Shown: one piece after another, positions 1 through 7,380 of the stretch | Numbering within the stretch: the first letter of the stretch is position 1 | Layout: every line of letters begins with the position of its first letter | DNA from: Pseudomonadota bacterium | GTDB lineage: Bacteria > Pseudomonadota > Alphaproteobacteria > UBA8366 > GCA-2717185 | NCBI GenBank assembly: GCA_027619655.1 | Contig: JAQCHR010000082.1 | Location: 1 to 10,430, forward strand | Direction of reading: 5' to 3' | DNA: 10,430 nt | Translations under genes and position numbers: made by a program | Notes under the pieces: model-generated | Databases searched by the model: none | The model's input: only the letters and a program-made list of their open reading frames with translations | Told to the model about the DNA's origin: nothing

Positions 1-742
1 AGCCGATCGAGCCTGCCGTACTCATGCCGCCGACAAAGACCCCGACTTTCCATTGCTGCGCCATGATGGCGAACTGGCCGCGCTGTGTGACGAACACATA
101 GCTGCCCAGCATAACGCATTGCATGACAATCAGCGTGATGAGCGTCAGCGCCGCCGGATATGCGTAGGTATCCAGTTTCAGCGAAAGGCTTGCCTCCCGG
201 ATGAACAGGACGGCGAGCGCGAAACCCAGTCCGGAGCCAAGACCGACCGCCGCGGGCCGTTTCAGCAGCCGGCTTGCCAGCCCGCCGCTCTGATCCAGTC
301 CCGTGCGGACGACGGTAATCATCACGACGCCGGCAACGCTGACGCCGATGGCGAGCCAGCCCTGCAGGCTGATTGTCGCGCCGAAGGCCAATGCCCCGAC
401 GACCGCGGTCAGGAATGCCTCGGTCCGGGCATAGGTCGTCCCGACGGCGAAGTTACGCAGCGAGAACAGATAAACCAGCAGCATGGTAGCAACGATCTGG
501 CTGACACTTCCCGCCACGCAATATGCGAAGAATATCGCCGGGAATTTGGGTAGCGTCGCGTCCTGCAGCAGAATTATGGCGGCCAGATAGACGGTTGCAA
601 AAGGCAGCCCGTAAATGAACCGCACGAGCGTAACGCCATAAGTCGTCAGATGCTGGGTCAGATGTTTCTGGCCACCGGTTCGCAACGCCTGCGATCCCGC
701 CGCCAGAAATGTCAGATAGACCCAAGCCCATGATTCCAGCAT
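1..742 (-). CDS. EamA/DMT-family membrane transporter, C-terminus beyond window
   Basis: The reverse strand is open from here to the window edge. It gives 247 residues, rich in hydrophobic segments (roughly residues 5-20, 37-60, 67-95, 108-122, 126-145, 166-182, 195-218 and 234 onward). The early motif RTGGQKHL and the GTTYARTEAF segment near 101-110 resemble the EamA branch of the drug/metabolite transporter superfamily, whose members carry ten helices in two repeats; about two helices would lie outside the window. Start choice: ATG at 742 has a GGGGGCGG purine-rich stretch just upstream, while an in-frame ATG at 760 has no ribosome-binding site and adds only six residues. It would act in the inner membrane, probably as an exporter; the substrate cannot be read from sequence. 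It is divergent from the LysR gene, a common regulator-target arrangement. The family call is fairly sure, the substrate unknown. Confidence 0.8.
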   Translation of the reverse strand, partial: MLESWAWVYLTFLAAGSQALRTGGQKHLTQHLTTYGVTLVRFIYGLPFATVYLAAIILLQDATLPKFPAIFFAYCVAGSVSQIVATMLLVYLFSLRNFAVGTTYARTEAFLTAVVGALAFGATISLQGWLAIGVSVAGVVMITVVRTGLDQSGGLASRLLKRPAAVGLGSGLGFALAVLFIREASLSLKLDTYAYPAALTLITLIVMQCVMLGSYVFVTQRGQFAIMAQQWKVGVFVGGMSTAGSIG

Positions 743-763
743 TTTCGCCGCCCCCGACATGGA

Positions 764-783
764 TTGCCGACATTGTCTGGCAA
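764..783. promoter_or_regulatory. Imperfect dyad in the transporter/LysR intergenic region
   Basis: Left arm TTGCCGAC (764-771) and right arm GTCTGGCAA (775-783) pair around a 3-nt loop, with one bulged T. The dyad lies 22 nt upstream of the transporter start chosen here, within the 206-bp region shared with the LysR gene. It could be an operator for the divergent regulator or a hairpin in the transporter leader. It does not fit a clean T-N11-A LysR box. The sequence alone does not prove function. Confidence 0.3.
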
Positions 784-948
784 ATTCCACTCACAATTAA
801 TACCGGCATACGCCTCAGATCAATGCTTGTGCATGGCTGTATAATGCCCAGTTTCCCGCTTACCTAACCCGTCCTGGACGATGCTGGCAAAGGAACAAAT
901 TTCACCCTACCATGAGCGCCATTCATATTACTGGGAGAGGCCGCCCCC

Positions 949-1857
949 GTGCGCACGAATTTGCCGCCACTGAACGCCTTGCGGACATTTGAAGCGGCGG
1001 CCCGGCTCCTGAACTTCAGCCGCGCCGCGGATGAACTGAACGTGACGCCATCCGCGGTCAGCCATCAGATCCGCGATCTGGAAGACCGGATCGGGATTGC
1101 GCTGTTCCGCCGGAACCGGAAGGCGCTGCTGCTGACCGAGGCGGGACAGACCCTGCTGCTGGGCGTCCAGTCCGCACTGGGCGTGCTGGCGCGGTCGATG
1201 GATGAGGTGCATGCGTTGACACATACGCCGGTGCTGACTGTATCGGTGCCGCCATCGGTCGCCATGAAGTGGCTGGTGCCGCGGCTGCAGACCTTTCGCA
1301 AACGGCACCCCGATATCGACGTGCGGATTTCAACGGATGTCGAATTGCCGAACCTGGGTTCCGGCGATGTCGATATCGCGGTGCATTACGGCGATGGCGA
1401 TTATCCGGACCTTGAAGCGGAACTGCTGGTGGCGAATTCCGTGGCGCCGATGTGCAGCCCGAGCCTGCTGGACGCCGATCCGCCCCTGCGCCGACCGGAG
1501 GACCTGCGTTATTTCACGCTGCTGCATGATATCGGCGGCGATGAGGCCGGCAATCCTGCCTATGACTGGGAAACCTGGCTGACGGAGCATGGCGTCGCCA
1601 ATGTCGATGCGTCGCTCGGGCTGCGGTTCAATACCTCCGCCGATGTGCTGAATGCGGCGGTAGCGGGTGCGGGCGTGGCCATCGGCAAGACAGCGCTGGC
1701 GGTGGATGACCTCAAATCGGGCCGGCTGGTCTGCCTGTTCGGCGCGATCTTGCCGGAGCGCTCGGCCTACTACGTCGTACGCGCTCCCGGCAGGGCAGTG
1801 GAGGCCAAGACCGCCCCGTTCCGCGACTGGCTATTCCGCGAATTTGCCGGAACCTGA
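949..1857 (+). CDS. LysR-family transcriptional regulator, GcvA-like
   Basis: The 302-residue product has the usual LysR length. The N-terminal winged helix-turn-helix covers roughly residues 5-65, with the signature stretch NFSRAADELNVTPSAVSHQI at 22-41 and FRRNRKALLLTEAG at 53-66. A linker helix and a periplasmic-binding-protein-like effector domain (about 92-300) follow. The N-terminus LPPLNALRTFEAAAR is typical of the GcvA-type branch, which includes regulators of amino acid and beta-lactamase genes. The start is GTG at 949, preceded by the Shine-Dalgarno-like GGGAGAGG at 932-939. It is divergent from the EamA transporter, which is the most likely target. It is also convergent with the dioxygenase gene, only 5 bp between stop codons. 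The effector is unknown; GcvA-like membership does not imply control of glycine cleavage genes. Confidence 0.93.
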   Translation: MRTNLPPLNALRTFEAAARLLNFSRAADELNVTPSAVSHQIRDLEDRIGIALFRRNRKALLLTEAGQTLLLGVQSALGVLARSMDEVHALTHTPVLTVSVPPSVAMKWLVPRLQTFRKRHPDIDVRISTDVELPNLGSGDVDIAVHYGDGDYPDLEAELLVANSVAPMCSPSLLDADPPLRRPEDLRYFTLLHDIGGDEAGNPAYDWETWLTEHGVANVDASLGLRFNTSADVLNAAVAGAGVAIGKTALAVDDLKSGRLVCLFGAILPERSAYYVVRAPGRAVEAKTAPFRDWLFREFAGT

Positions 1858-1862
1858 GCCGG

Positions 1863-2762
1863 TCAGGCGGCCCGGGATTCGGGCCAGGCTTCGCCGGAGC
1901 CAAGCAGGTCCGTCTCGATCGTGACCCTGTTCATGATTCGGGTCTGCGGCCAGTAATCGGCGACGGCGTAATGCAGCGTCGACCGGTTGTCCCACATCGC
2001 AACGGAATCGGGCCGCCAGTGGAAGCGGCACTGGAATTCCGGTAAGCGGCAATGGGCAAACAGAAAGTCCAGCATGCCCTGGCTTTCCGTCGCAGACACG
2101 CCGTCGATATGGGTGGTGAAGCTTTCGGAGAGGTAGAGCGACTTATGCCCGGTTACCGGATGGCGGCGCACCATCGGATGCGGCACCGGCGGATTTGCCT
2201 TCCGCATCCGCTCCATGCGTTCGAAATTGTCGTTTTCCCAGCTGCGCTTCTTGGCGGCGCTGCCGTGCAGTTTCTGGAAATCGTTCCAGGCGGACTTGTT
2301 TTCCAGATAGGCCTTCATATCGTCGCTCAGCGCTTCATAGGCTGCCCTTGTGCTGACCCAGATCGTGTCGCCGCCGGCCGGGGGCACCGTAACGCCGCGC
2401 AGGATCGAGGCGAATTCGGGAGCGGCACGGAAGATTCCGTCCGTATGGTAATGGTTCACGTTCGGCGGGCGCGCTTCATCGTTTTCCAGCACGGCCATTT
2501 CAGGGACGTTTTCATCGACCAGAAAGGCCGCGCGCTGGGCAATGCGCAACCGGCCGAAGCGGCGGGCGAAATCAGCCTGCTGCTGGGGCGTCATGGCCTG
2601 GTCGCGAAAAAAGACGACGCCATGGGCCATCAGGGCCGCATGAATTTCGCGAATGGTTTCGTCCGGCAAGTTGGCGGTCAGATCGACATTGCCGATCATG
2701 GTGCCGATTGCCGGCGTTTTCGGCATCGACGAAATGGTCTTGTAAGGAATCGCTTCTGCCAT
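1863..2762 (-). CDS. TauD/TfdA-type Fe(II)/2-oxoglutarate-dependent dioxygenase
   Basis: The 299-residue product matches the size of TauD/TfdA enzymes, which couple 2-oxoglutarate decarboxylation to hydroxylation of a small substrate such as taurine, an alkylsulfonate or a phenoxyacetate. The iron triad is visible: H106 and D108 in NHYHTDG, and H264 in RSTLHYAVADY. R275 in PQTRIMNR, eleven residues after the distal His, fits the 2-oxoglutarate carboxylate-binding Arg, with R279 close by. GGDTIW at 130-135 is the usual core strand. Start choice: ATG at 2762 has a perfect AGGAGG (positions 2768-2773 on the plus strand) 5 nt upstream; an in-frame ATG at 2795 has nothing comparable. There is no adjacent sulfonate ABC transporter, so taurine use is not supported. 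The family is secure and the substrate unknown. Confidence 0.92.
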   Translation of the reverse strand: MAEAIPYKTISSMPKTPAIGTMIGNVDLTANLPDETIREIHAALMAHGVVFFRDQAMTPQQQADFARRFGRLRIAQRAAFLVDENVPEMAVLENDEARPPNVNHYHTDGIFRAAPEFASILRGVTVPPAGGDTIWVSTRAAYEALSDDMKAYLENKSAWNDFQKLHGSAAKKRSWENDNFERMERMRKANPPVPHPMVRRHPVTGHKSLYLSESFTTHIDGVSATESQGMLDFLFAHCRLPEFQCRFHWRPDSVAMWDNRSTLHYAVADYWPQTRIMNRVTIETDLLGSGEAWPESRAA

Positions 2763-2832
2763 GCAAGCCTCCTGATTTTGCACGCATATTGTCAAATGGC
2801 TTTACGTCACGCAAGCGGCCCCAAAAAGGCTG

Positions 2833-2861
2833 TTTTCGTAATCTGCCGATAGTGATATAAT
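2833..2861 (+). promoter_or_regulatory. Possible sigma70 promoter for the PAS_5 gene
   Basis: A perfect TATAAT lies at 2856-2861 in a locally AT-rich stretch of an otherwise GC-rich region. The hexamer at the -35 distance (TTTTCG, 2833-2838, 17-nt spacer) is a poor match. If used, the leader before the PAS_5 gene start would be about 160 nt. The same AT-rich stretch could instead serve the dioxygenase gene on the other strand. Confidence 0.3.
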
Positions 2862-2897
2862 AAATAAGCGTTTTTGGTTGTAGTACTATTAGGTTCT

Positions 2898-2920
2898 GCA
2901 CGCTTTTCTTTCAGGCGTGC
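2898..2920 (+). other. Hairpin in the leader of the PAS_5 gene
   Basis: GCACGC (2898-2903) and GCGTGC (2915-2920) are perfect inverted arms around a pyrimidine-rich 11-nt loop, followed by a run of six G. There is no T-tract, so it does not look like an intrinsic terminator. It lies about 107 nt upstream of the chosen PAS_5 start and could be leader RNA structure or a protein-binding dyad. Confidence 0.25.
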
Positions 2921-3026
2921 GGGGGGATGCAGGCAAATTAACGGGTTCCGACCGGCTTCCGGCCCTATCTGGGGCACGGAAAGCGCTGACGTGCGGATAC
3001 CGACGGGAATTCAAGGCGAAGATACC

Positions 3027-3596
3027 ATGACGAGAGCCCTTGGAACGGTTCATGGTGAATCCGGCGACGACGCGCGGCGCCGGACCATGTATTCGATAGA
3101 CAGTATCGGCAGTATGGAACGCGAAAACCCGATGCTGGATGTGCTGTACTACTTCTGGAGCACATTGCGCAGCGGCACCAATGCAACACCGCATTTTGCG
3201 GAATTCGACATTTTCAAAATCGTACCGCAGGCCAATGCCCGGTTCTTGTCATGGGTCGATGCCACGCCGGAAGACCCGCGTAATTTCATCATGGCCCGCC
3301 ATCCGGCCAGCCCGATACCGGGAATGGGTGCGGAATTGACGGGCAAGCGCCTGGGCGACATACCGATCCCGCTGCATGCGGAATCGATTTTTGTCGAATA
3401 CCTGCGCTGCAAGCGCTGGAAGACGCCGCTGTTCCATGAAATCGAACAGATTATCGGCGGATATCAGCGGCATTATTACCGGCTGCTGCTGCCCCTTGCG
3501 AATGAAAAGGGCGACGTGACGCGGATCGTGTACATGAACCATTTCCTGACGCCGCCGCGGCAGCTTTACGATCCGAAAGTATATCGGGACCGCTAG
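3027..3596 (+). CDS. PAS_5-type PAS domain protein (alphaproteobacterial family)
   Basis: The 189-residue cytoplasmic-looking product has no signal peptide or membrane segment. The core from about 36 to 182 resembles the PAS_5 family: LDVLYYFWSTLRSG near 37-50, DIFKIVPQANARFLSWVDAT at 61-80, a central GKRLGDIPIP, and a C-terminal strand pair with YYRLLLPLANEKGDVTRIVY. Proteins of this type are usually stand-alone PAS modules with no output domain, and their ligand and partner are mostly unknown. Start choice is uncertain. ATG at 3027 has a weak AAGGCG upstream; in-frame ATGs at 3087, 3114 and 3132 would also keep the core. Its TAG stop overlaps the stop of the aminotransferase on the other strand within the palindrome CGCTAGCG. 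The family call is good, the role unknown. Confidence 0.8.
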   Translation: MTRALGTVHGESGDDARRRTMYSIDSIGSMERENPMLDVLYYFWSTLRSGTNATPHFAEFDIFKIVPQANARFLSWVDATPEDPRNFIMARHPASPIPGMGAELTGKRLGDIPIPLHAESIFVEYLRCKRWKTPLFHEIEQIIGGYQRHYYRLLLPLANEKGDVTRIVYMNHFLTPPRQLYDPKVYRDR

Positions 3597-4795
3597 CGGA
3601 GTGCGGCGCAGGCTTGCTGAATCAGGTCGCCGCCGCGCACCAGATCTTCTTCCGGCGCAACGAAACTGGCGCGGAAATAGGGCGACATGCCGTATGCTTC
3701 GCCCTGCACCACGGCAACGCCTACGGTATCAAGAAGATACATCGTGAAATCCGTATCGGTTTCCAGAACCTTGCCGTCCGGCGTTTTCTTTCCCATCGCA
3801 CCGGCGCAGGAACAGAAAATATACATGGCGCCTTCCGGCAGGTCGCAGCTCAGCCCCGTTGCCGCATTCAGCTTTTCGAACAGGATATCGCGCCGGTATT
3901 TCAGATTGGCGGTCCGGTTGGTGACATAATCCTGCGGTCCTTCAAGCGCGGCAATGGCGGCGGCCTGGGCAACCGCGCTGGCGCCGGCGGTGCTCTGCGA
4001 CTGCATCTTGGACATATTGGCGATGATTTCCTTCGGCCCACCGGCGAAGCCAAGCCGCCAGCCGGTCATCGAATAGGCCTTGGAGACGCCGTTGCAGGTG
4101 ACGGTGCGGTCGTACAGGCCCGGTTCAACCTGGGCCAGGGTTGCAAAGGTGCGGCCGTCGAAGACCAGCCGTTCATAGACATCGTCGGACAGGACATGGA
4201 CATGCGGATGTTCCATCAGGACCGCCGCGAGGCCGCGCAACTCGTCTGCCGAATAGGTCGCGCCGGTCGGGTTGCTGGGCGAACTGAAGATCAGCCATTT
4301 CGTTTTCGCCGTGATCGCCTCGGCCAATTGTTCGGGCCGCATCTTGAACTGGCTGTTCTGGCCGCTGGACACGATGACCGGCGTGCCGCCCGCCAGCAGC
4401 ACCATGTCCGGATAGGAGGCCCAGTAGGGCGCTGGAATAATGACCTCGTCGCCCGCGGAAACGGTTGCCATCAGCGCGTTGAACAGGATCTGCTTGGTGC
4501 CGGACCCGACCGCGATCTGGTCAAGCCCGTATTCCAGCCCGTTGTCGCGGCGGAATTTCAGCCGTGCGGCTTCGCGCATCGCCAGCAGCCCGTTGATCGG
4601 GGTGTAGTGGATCTCGTTCCGGTCCATCAGCGCGATCACCGCCGCCTTGGCGTGGTCGGGCGTCGGGAAATCCGGCTCGCCGGCGGTGAGCTTTATGATA
4701 TCGCGCCCCGCCGCCTGCAACTCGCGTACCCTGGTGGAGGCGATCTGGCTGGGCGATGGCTTGAAGCGGCTCATCCGCGGTGCAAAAAAATTCAT
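3593..4795 (-). CDS. Class I PLP-dependent aminotransferase, aspartate aminotransferase type
   Basis: The 400-residue product has the normal length for the class I (gamma/Ib) aspartate aminotransferases common in alphaproteobacteria. These move an amino group between aspartate and 2-oxoglutarate, giving oxaloacetate and glutamate. Visible PLP-site features are SGTK at 98-101, PYW at 123-125, N175 in SNPTG, D204/D205 and Y207 in SDDVYE, the Schiff-base lysine K239 in GVSKAYSMTGWRLG, R247, and substrate-carboxylate R375 in YFRASF. Start: ATG at 4795 with AGGGAG about 9 nt upstream; the in-frame upstream ATG at 4837 has no ribosome-binding site. The gene is divergent from the malic enzyme, which also acts on C4-acid metabolism. 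Other substrates (aromatic or prephenate type) cannot be excluded. Confidence 0.93.
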   Translation of the reverse strand: MNFFAPRMSRFKPSPSQIASTRVRELQAAGRDIIKLTAGEPDFPTPDHAKAAVIALMDRNEIHYTPINGLLAMREAARLKFRRDNGLEYGLDQIAVGSGTKQILFNALMATVSAGDEVIIPAPYWASYPDMVLLAGGTPVIVSSGQNSQFKMRPEQLAEAITAKTKWLIFSSPSNPTGATYSADELRGLAAVLMEHPHVHVLSDDVYERLVFDGRTFATLAQVEPGLYDRTVTCNGVSKAYSMTGWRLGFAGGPKEIIANMSKMQSQSTAGASAVAQAAAIAALEGPQDYVTNRTANLKYRRDILFEKLNAATGLSCDLPEGAMYIFCSCAGAMGKKTPDGKVLETDTDFTMYLLDTVGVAVVQGEAYGMSPYFRASFVAPEEDLVRGGDLIQQACAALR

Positions 4796-4876
4796 GGTAG
4801 CAGGCTCCCTCAAATGCTGCGCGTAGTTTAAGCGCATCGCGCCGGGGCAGCGCCAGAAGTTTTCACGTCTTCAGCC

Positions 4877-4905
4877 TTTTCGCGGCGGGTTCCGGCGGTC
4901 ATAAT
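4877..4905 (+). promoter_or_regulatory. Possible promoter for the malic enzyme gene
   Basis: CATAAT at 4900-4905 is a five-of-six match to the -10 element and lies 29 nt before the start codon. The hexamer 17 nt further upstream (TTTTCG, 4877-4882) is a weak -35 match and happens to equal the one upstream of the PAS_5 gene. This is inference from pattern only. Confidence 0.25.
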
Positions 4906-4934
4906 CCCCCACTGCAAATTTCGGAGCATTGTCC

Positions 4935-6554
4935 ATGCCAGGTCGGGGAGAGATAACAGGGATCGACGTATTGCGCGTTCCCGCGCTGAACAAATCGTCG
5001 GGTTTCACCGACGAGGAGCGGGACCGCCTGAAACTGCGCGGTCTCTTGCCTGTCGCGGTGCTGACCCAGGATGTCCAGCTTGACCGGACAATGGAGAATG
5101 TCCGCCGCAAGGCGGATGCTATCGAAAAATATATTTTCCTGAATGCCCTGCAGAGCCGCAATGAGCGGCTGTTCTACCGCGCGCTGCTGGATCATATCGA
5201 GGAGCTGCTGCCGATCGTCTATACGCCGACGGTCGGTCAGGCCTGCAAGGAATTCGCCCATATCTTCCAACAGACCAAGGGCTTCTACGTTACGCCGGCG
5301 GATCGCGGACAGATACGCGAAATTCTGGACGACTGGCCCGAAGACGACGTGCGTATCGTCGTTGTGACCGATGTCGAGCGAATTCTCGGCCTCGGCGATC
5401 TGGGCGCCAGCGGCATGGGCATTCCGATCGGCAAGCTGGCGCTGTACGTCGCCTGTGCCGGAATCCATCCGCGCCAGTGCCTGCCGGTCATGCTGGATGT
5501 GGGGACGGATAACGAGGCGCTGGCGAGCGATCCGCTTTATCTCGGGGTTAGCGGCAAGCGGTTGCGCGGCCCGGCCTATGACGAACTGGTGGCGGAATTC
5601 ATCGCCGCGATCCAGGACCGGTTTCCCGGCGCGCTGGTCCAGTTCGAGGATTTCCAGACCGCCAATGCCTATAAGCTGATGAATACCTACCGGGACAGGT
5701 TGCTGTCGTTCAATGACGACATACAGGGCACCGCGGCGGTCGTGCTGGCGGGCTTCTATTCCGCCCGCCGGCTGCTCGGCCGCGGTATCAAGGATATGAA
5801 GGTGATGTTCCTGGGGGCCGGTTCGGCGGCGACCGGCATCGCTGACCTGACGGTGCCGGCGCTTGTCGCGGAAGGGCTGAGTGTTGACGAGGCGCGCAAG
5901 CGGCTTTGGTTCGTGGATATCAACGGGCTGGTCGTGCAGCAGCGCAACGATCTGGCAGCGCATAACCTGCCCTATGCCCATGACCATCCACCGATGAAAT
6001 TCATTGATGCGATCCGGTCGGTCCAGCCCGATATCCTCGTCGGTGCGACCGGCACCCATGGCGCGTTCACCGAAGAGGCCATCCGGCTGATGGCCGAACT
6101 CAAGGAACGACCGGGAGTTTTTGCGCTGTCCAACCCGACCTCGCAGGCGGAATGCACCGCCCAGGAGGCCTATCTGCGGAGCGGCGGCCGCGCGATCTTC
6201 GCCAGTGGCAGTCCGTTTGCGCCGGTCACGATGGATGGCACGACGTTTCGCCCCGGCCAGGGGAACAATGTCTATATCTTCCCCGGGGTCGGCGCCGGCG
6301 CGCTGTTCTGCCGGGCGGCGCGGATCAGCGACGAGATGTTCCTGGCGGCGGCCAGGGCGCTGGCGGCGGAAGTGGACGATGCCGATCTGGCCGCGGGGAA
6401 GATCTACCCGCCGATGACCGATATCCGGAAGGTTTCTTTGAATATCGCGACCGCGGTGGCGGAAACTGCCTATGCGCAGGGGCTGGCTCGGCGCGAGCGA
6501 CCCGGGGATATCCGCAAGGCGATTGCCGAAGGCATGTACGACCCGCGCTACTAG
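4935..6554 (+). CDS. maeA: NAD-type malic enzyme (oxaloacetate-decarboxylating malate dehydrogenase)
   Basis: The 539-residue product has the size of the E. coli MaeA/SfcA and eukaryotic-type malic enzymes, without the C-terminal phosphotransacetylase-like domain of MaeB. It converts malate to pyruvate and CO2 while reducing NAD. Visible catalytic and metal residues are Y96 in YTPTVG, R149 in VERILGLGDLG, K167 in GKLALY, E237 and D238 in QFEDF, and D261 in NDDIQGT. The Rossmann motif is GAGSAATG at 294-301, and D328 in VDINGL at the end of the second strand favours NAD over NADP. LSNPTSQAE at 398-406 is the usual late motif. Start: ATG at 4935 with GGAG 8 nt upstream; a TTG two codons earlier is too close to that site. 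One oddity is Val147 where the TDGER motif normally has Gly. It is divergent from the aminotransferase gene. Confidence 0.95.
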   Translation: MPGRGEITGIDVLRVPALNKSSGFTDEERDRLKLRGLLPVAVLTQDVQLDRTMENVRRKADAIEKYIFLNALQSRNERLFYRALLDHIEELLPIVYTPTVGQACKEFAHIFQQTKGFYVTPADRGQIREILDDWPEDDVRIVVVTDVERILGLGDLGASGMGIPIGKLALYVACAGIHPRQCLPVMLDVGTDNEALASDPLYLGVSGKRLRGPAYDELVAEFIAAIQDRFPGALVQFEDFQTANAYKLMNTYRDRLLSFNDDIQGTAAVVLAGFYSARRLLGRGIKDMKVMFLGAGSAATGIADLTVPALVAEGLSVDEARKRLWFVDINGLVVQQRNDLAAHNLPYAHDHPPMKFIDAIRSVQPDILVGATGTHGAFTEEAIRLMAELKERPGVFALSNPTSQAECTAQEAYLRSGGRAIFASGSPFAPVTMDGTTFRPGQGNNVYIFPGVGAGALFCRAARISDEMFLAAARALAAEVDDADLAAGKIYPPMTDIRKVSLNIATAVAETAYAQGLARRERPGDIRKAIAEGMYDPRY

Positions 6555-6612
6555 ATCAGATCATGGTTGGTTGGAATCGCCGTTGGCGATCCAACACCGA
6601 TGTGAATCTGAT
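6555..6612. repeat. 58-bp imperfect palindrome directly after the malic enzyme gene
   Basis: The outer arms ATCAGAT (6555-6561) and ATCTGAT (6606-6612) are perfect inverted repeats. The inner arms TTGGAATCGCC (6571-6581) and GGCGATCCAA (6585-6594) pair around a GTT loop with one bulged A, and the segments between them pair partly. It begins at the base after the malic enzyme stop codon. No T-tract follows on either strand, so an ordinary intrinsic terminator fits poorly. A REP-like or other dispersed intergenic palindrome fits as well, but no second copy is in this window. Confidence 0.5.
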
Positions 6613-6617
6613 GTGCT

Positions 6618-6640
6618 ATAGGCGGGATTTCCACGCCTAT
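6618..6640 (-). terminator. Stem-loop at the 3' end of the aspartic protease gene
   Basis: ATAGGCG (6618-6624) and CGCCTAT (6634-6640) form a perfect 7-bp stem with a 9-nt loop. On the minus strand the first arm includes the protease stop codon (6637-6639), so the hairpin sits exactly at the gene end. There is no strong T-run after it, so terminator activity is a guess. Transcript-end protection is an alternative. Confidence 0.3.
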
Positions 6641-7380
6641 CGACGGCGCTGCTGCCGCAGGGTCAGGGTACCGTTTTCCACTCGATAACCCGTCAGCCGG
6701 TCCAGGAACGACATGCCCAGGAGCGATTCGTCCAGTGGCGCACCGTTGACCGCCGCCGAAACGCTTCGGATGACGACGGGCCCGATTTCGATGGCGCTGA
6801 GGGTGACGGGCGCGGCCTGCACCGCGCCGTTTGCCGTCCGGTAGGTTTTCGAAAATTCCAGAGCGGCCGGATCGAAGCCGATGCGTGCGGCGTCGCGCGG
6901 CGAGAGCACGACGTCGCTGGCGCCGGTATCCACCAGGAAACGCACAGGAACCCCGTCGACCAGAGCCTCGACCTGGAAATGACCGCCGGCGCCGGCCCGG
7001 AACATAACCTCGCCGCCTTCACCCTCGACGCCCATTCCCGGCACCAGCTCACCCAGAAACCGGTTTCCCAGCGCAGCGAATTCGAACCGGTTGCTGTAAC
7101 CGAGCCCGATAACACAGGCCAGGCCGATCCAGATGGCGGCGTGGCGAATCGACTGGCGGGCGCGGAATCCGTGGTGGAAGACCCCGCCGGCCACGATGAT
7201 GAGGACTGCCACAAGGTAGATCAGGTTCATCCAGTCGCGGGAATCGGAAAGCGCATAGGGAAACCGCCAGGCCAGCAACCCGACCAGTCCGATAACGGCG
7301 ATGACGAGAAACCAGAAAACCCGGGGCCTTCCGCCGCCATTGCTGTCATCCCCGCGCCAGGGAGCCGGGCTCTTTAACAT
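6637..7380 (-). CDS. Membrane-anchored retropepsin-like aspartic protease (TIGR02281-like)
   Basis: The 247-residue product has three hydrophobic segments (about 21-38, 51-68 and 81-96), then a soluble domain from about 120 to the end. That domain carries the aspartic protease motif FLVDTGASDVVLS, with catalytic D151, and the flap-like and C-terminal motif LLGMSFLDRL at 220-229. A single-domain protein with DTGAS and GMSFL fits the clan AA retropepsin-like family of proteobacteria, which would work as a dimer. The protease domain is probably periplasmic, because three helices after a cytoplasmic N-terminus would place it outside. Substrates of this family are mostly unknown. ATG at 7380 has no clear ribosome-binding site, but no in-frame alternative start exists in the 30 nt upstream. 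It is divergent from the Spy-like gene. Confidence 0.88.
   Translation of the reverse strand: MLKSPAPWRGDDSNGGGRPRVFWFLVIAVIGLVGLLAWRFPYALSDSRDWMNLIYLVAVLIIVAGGVFHHGFRARQSIRHAAIWIGLACVIGLGYSNRFEFAALGNRFLGELVPGMGVEGEGGEVMFRAGAGGHFQVEALVDGVPVRFLVDTGASDVVLSPRDAARIGFDPAALEFSKTYRTANGAVQAAPVTLSAIEIGPVVIRSVSAAVNGAPLDESLLGMSFLDRLTGYRVENGTLTLRQQRRR

Noticed and set aside
453..809. 118-codon minus-strand frame with an upstream start near the transporter
   Set aside because: It is an out-of-frame shadow; the frame beginning at 742 gives a continuous hydrophobic transporter to the window edge.
2052..2852. 266-codon plus-strand frame opposite the dioxygenase
   Set aside because: The minus-strand product has the complete iron and 2-oxoglutarate residues and a perfect Shine-Dalgarno; the plus frame has neither.
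2927..2941. Tiny upstream reading frame (four codons and a stop) after a G-run before the PAS_5 gene
   Set aside because: The G-run touches the ATG, so it cannot be a properly spaced ribosome-binding site, and such short frames arise by chance.
3614..4831. 405-codon open frame on the plus strand opposite the aminotransferase
   Set aside because: It is antisense to a gene with a full set of PLP-site motifs. Its product has low complexity and no recognisable domain. Long antisense frames are expected in GC-rich DNA.
4899..6059. 386-codon open frame on the minus strand opposite the malic enzyme
   Set aside because: It is the mirror of codon positions in a clearly coding gene and has no family resemblance.
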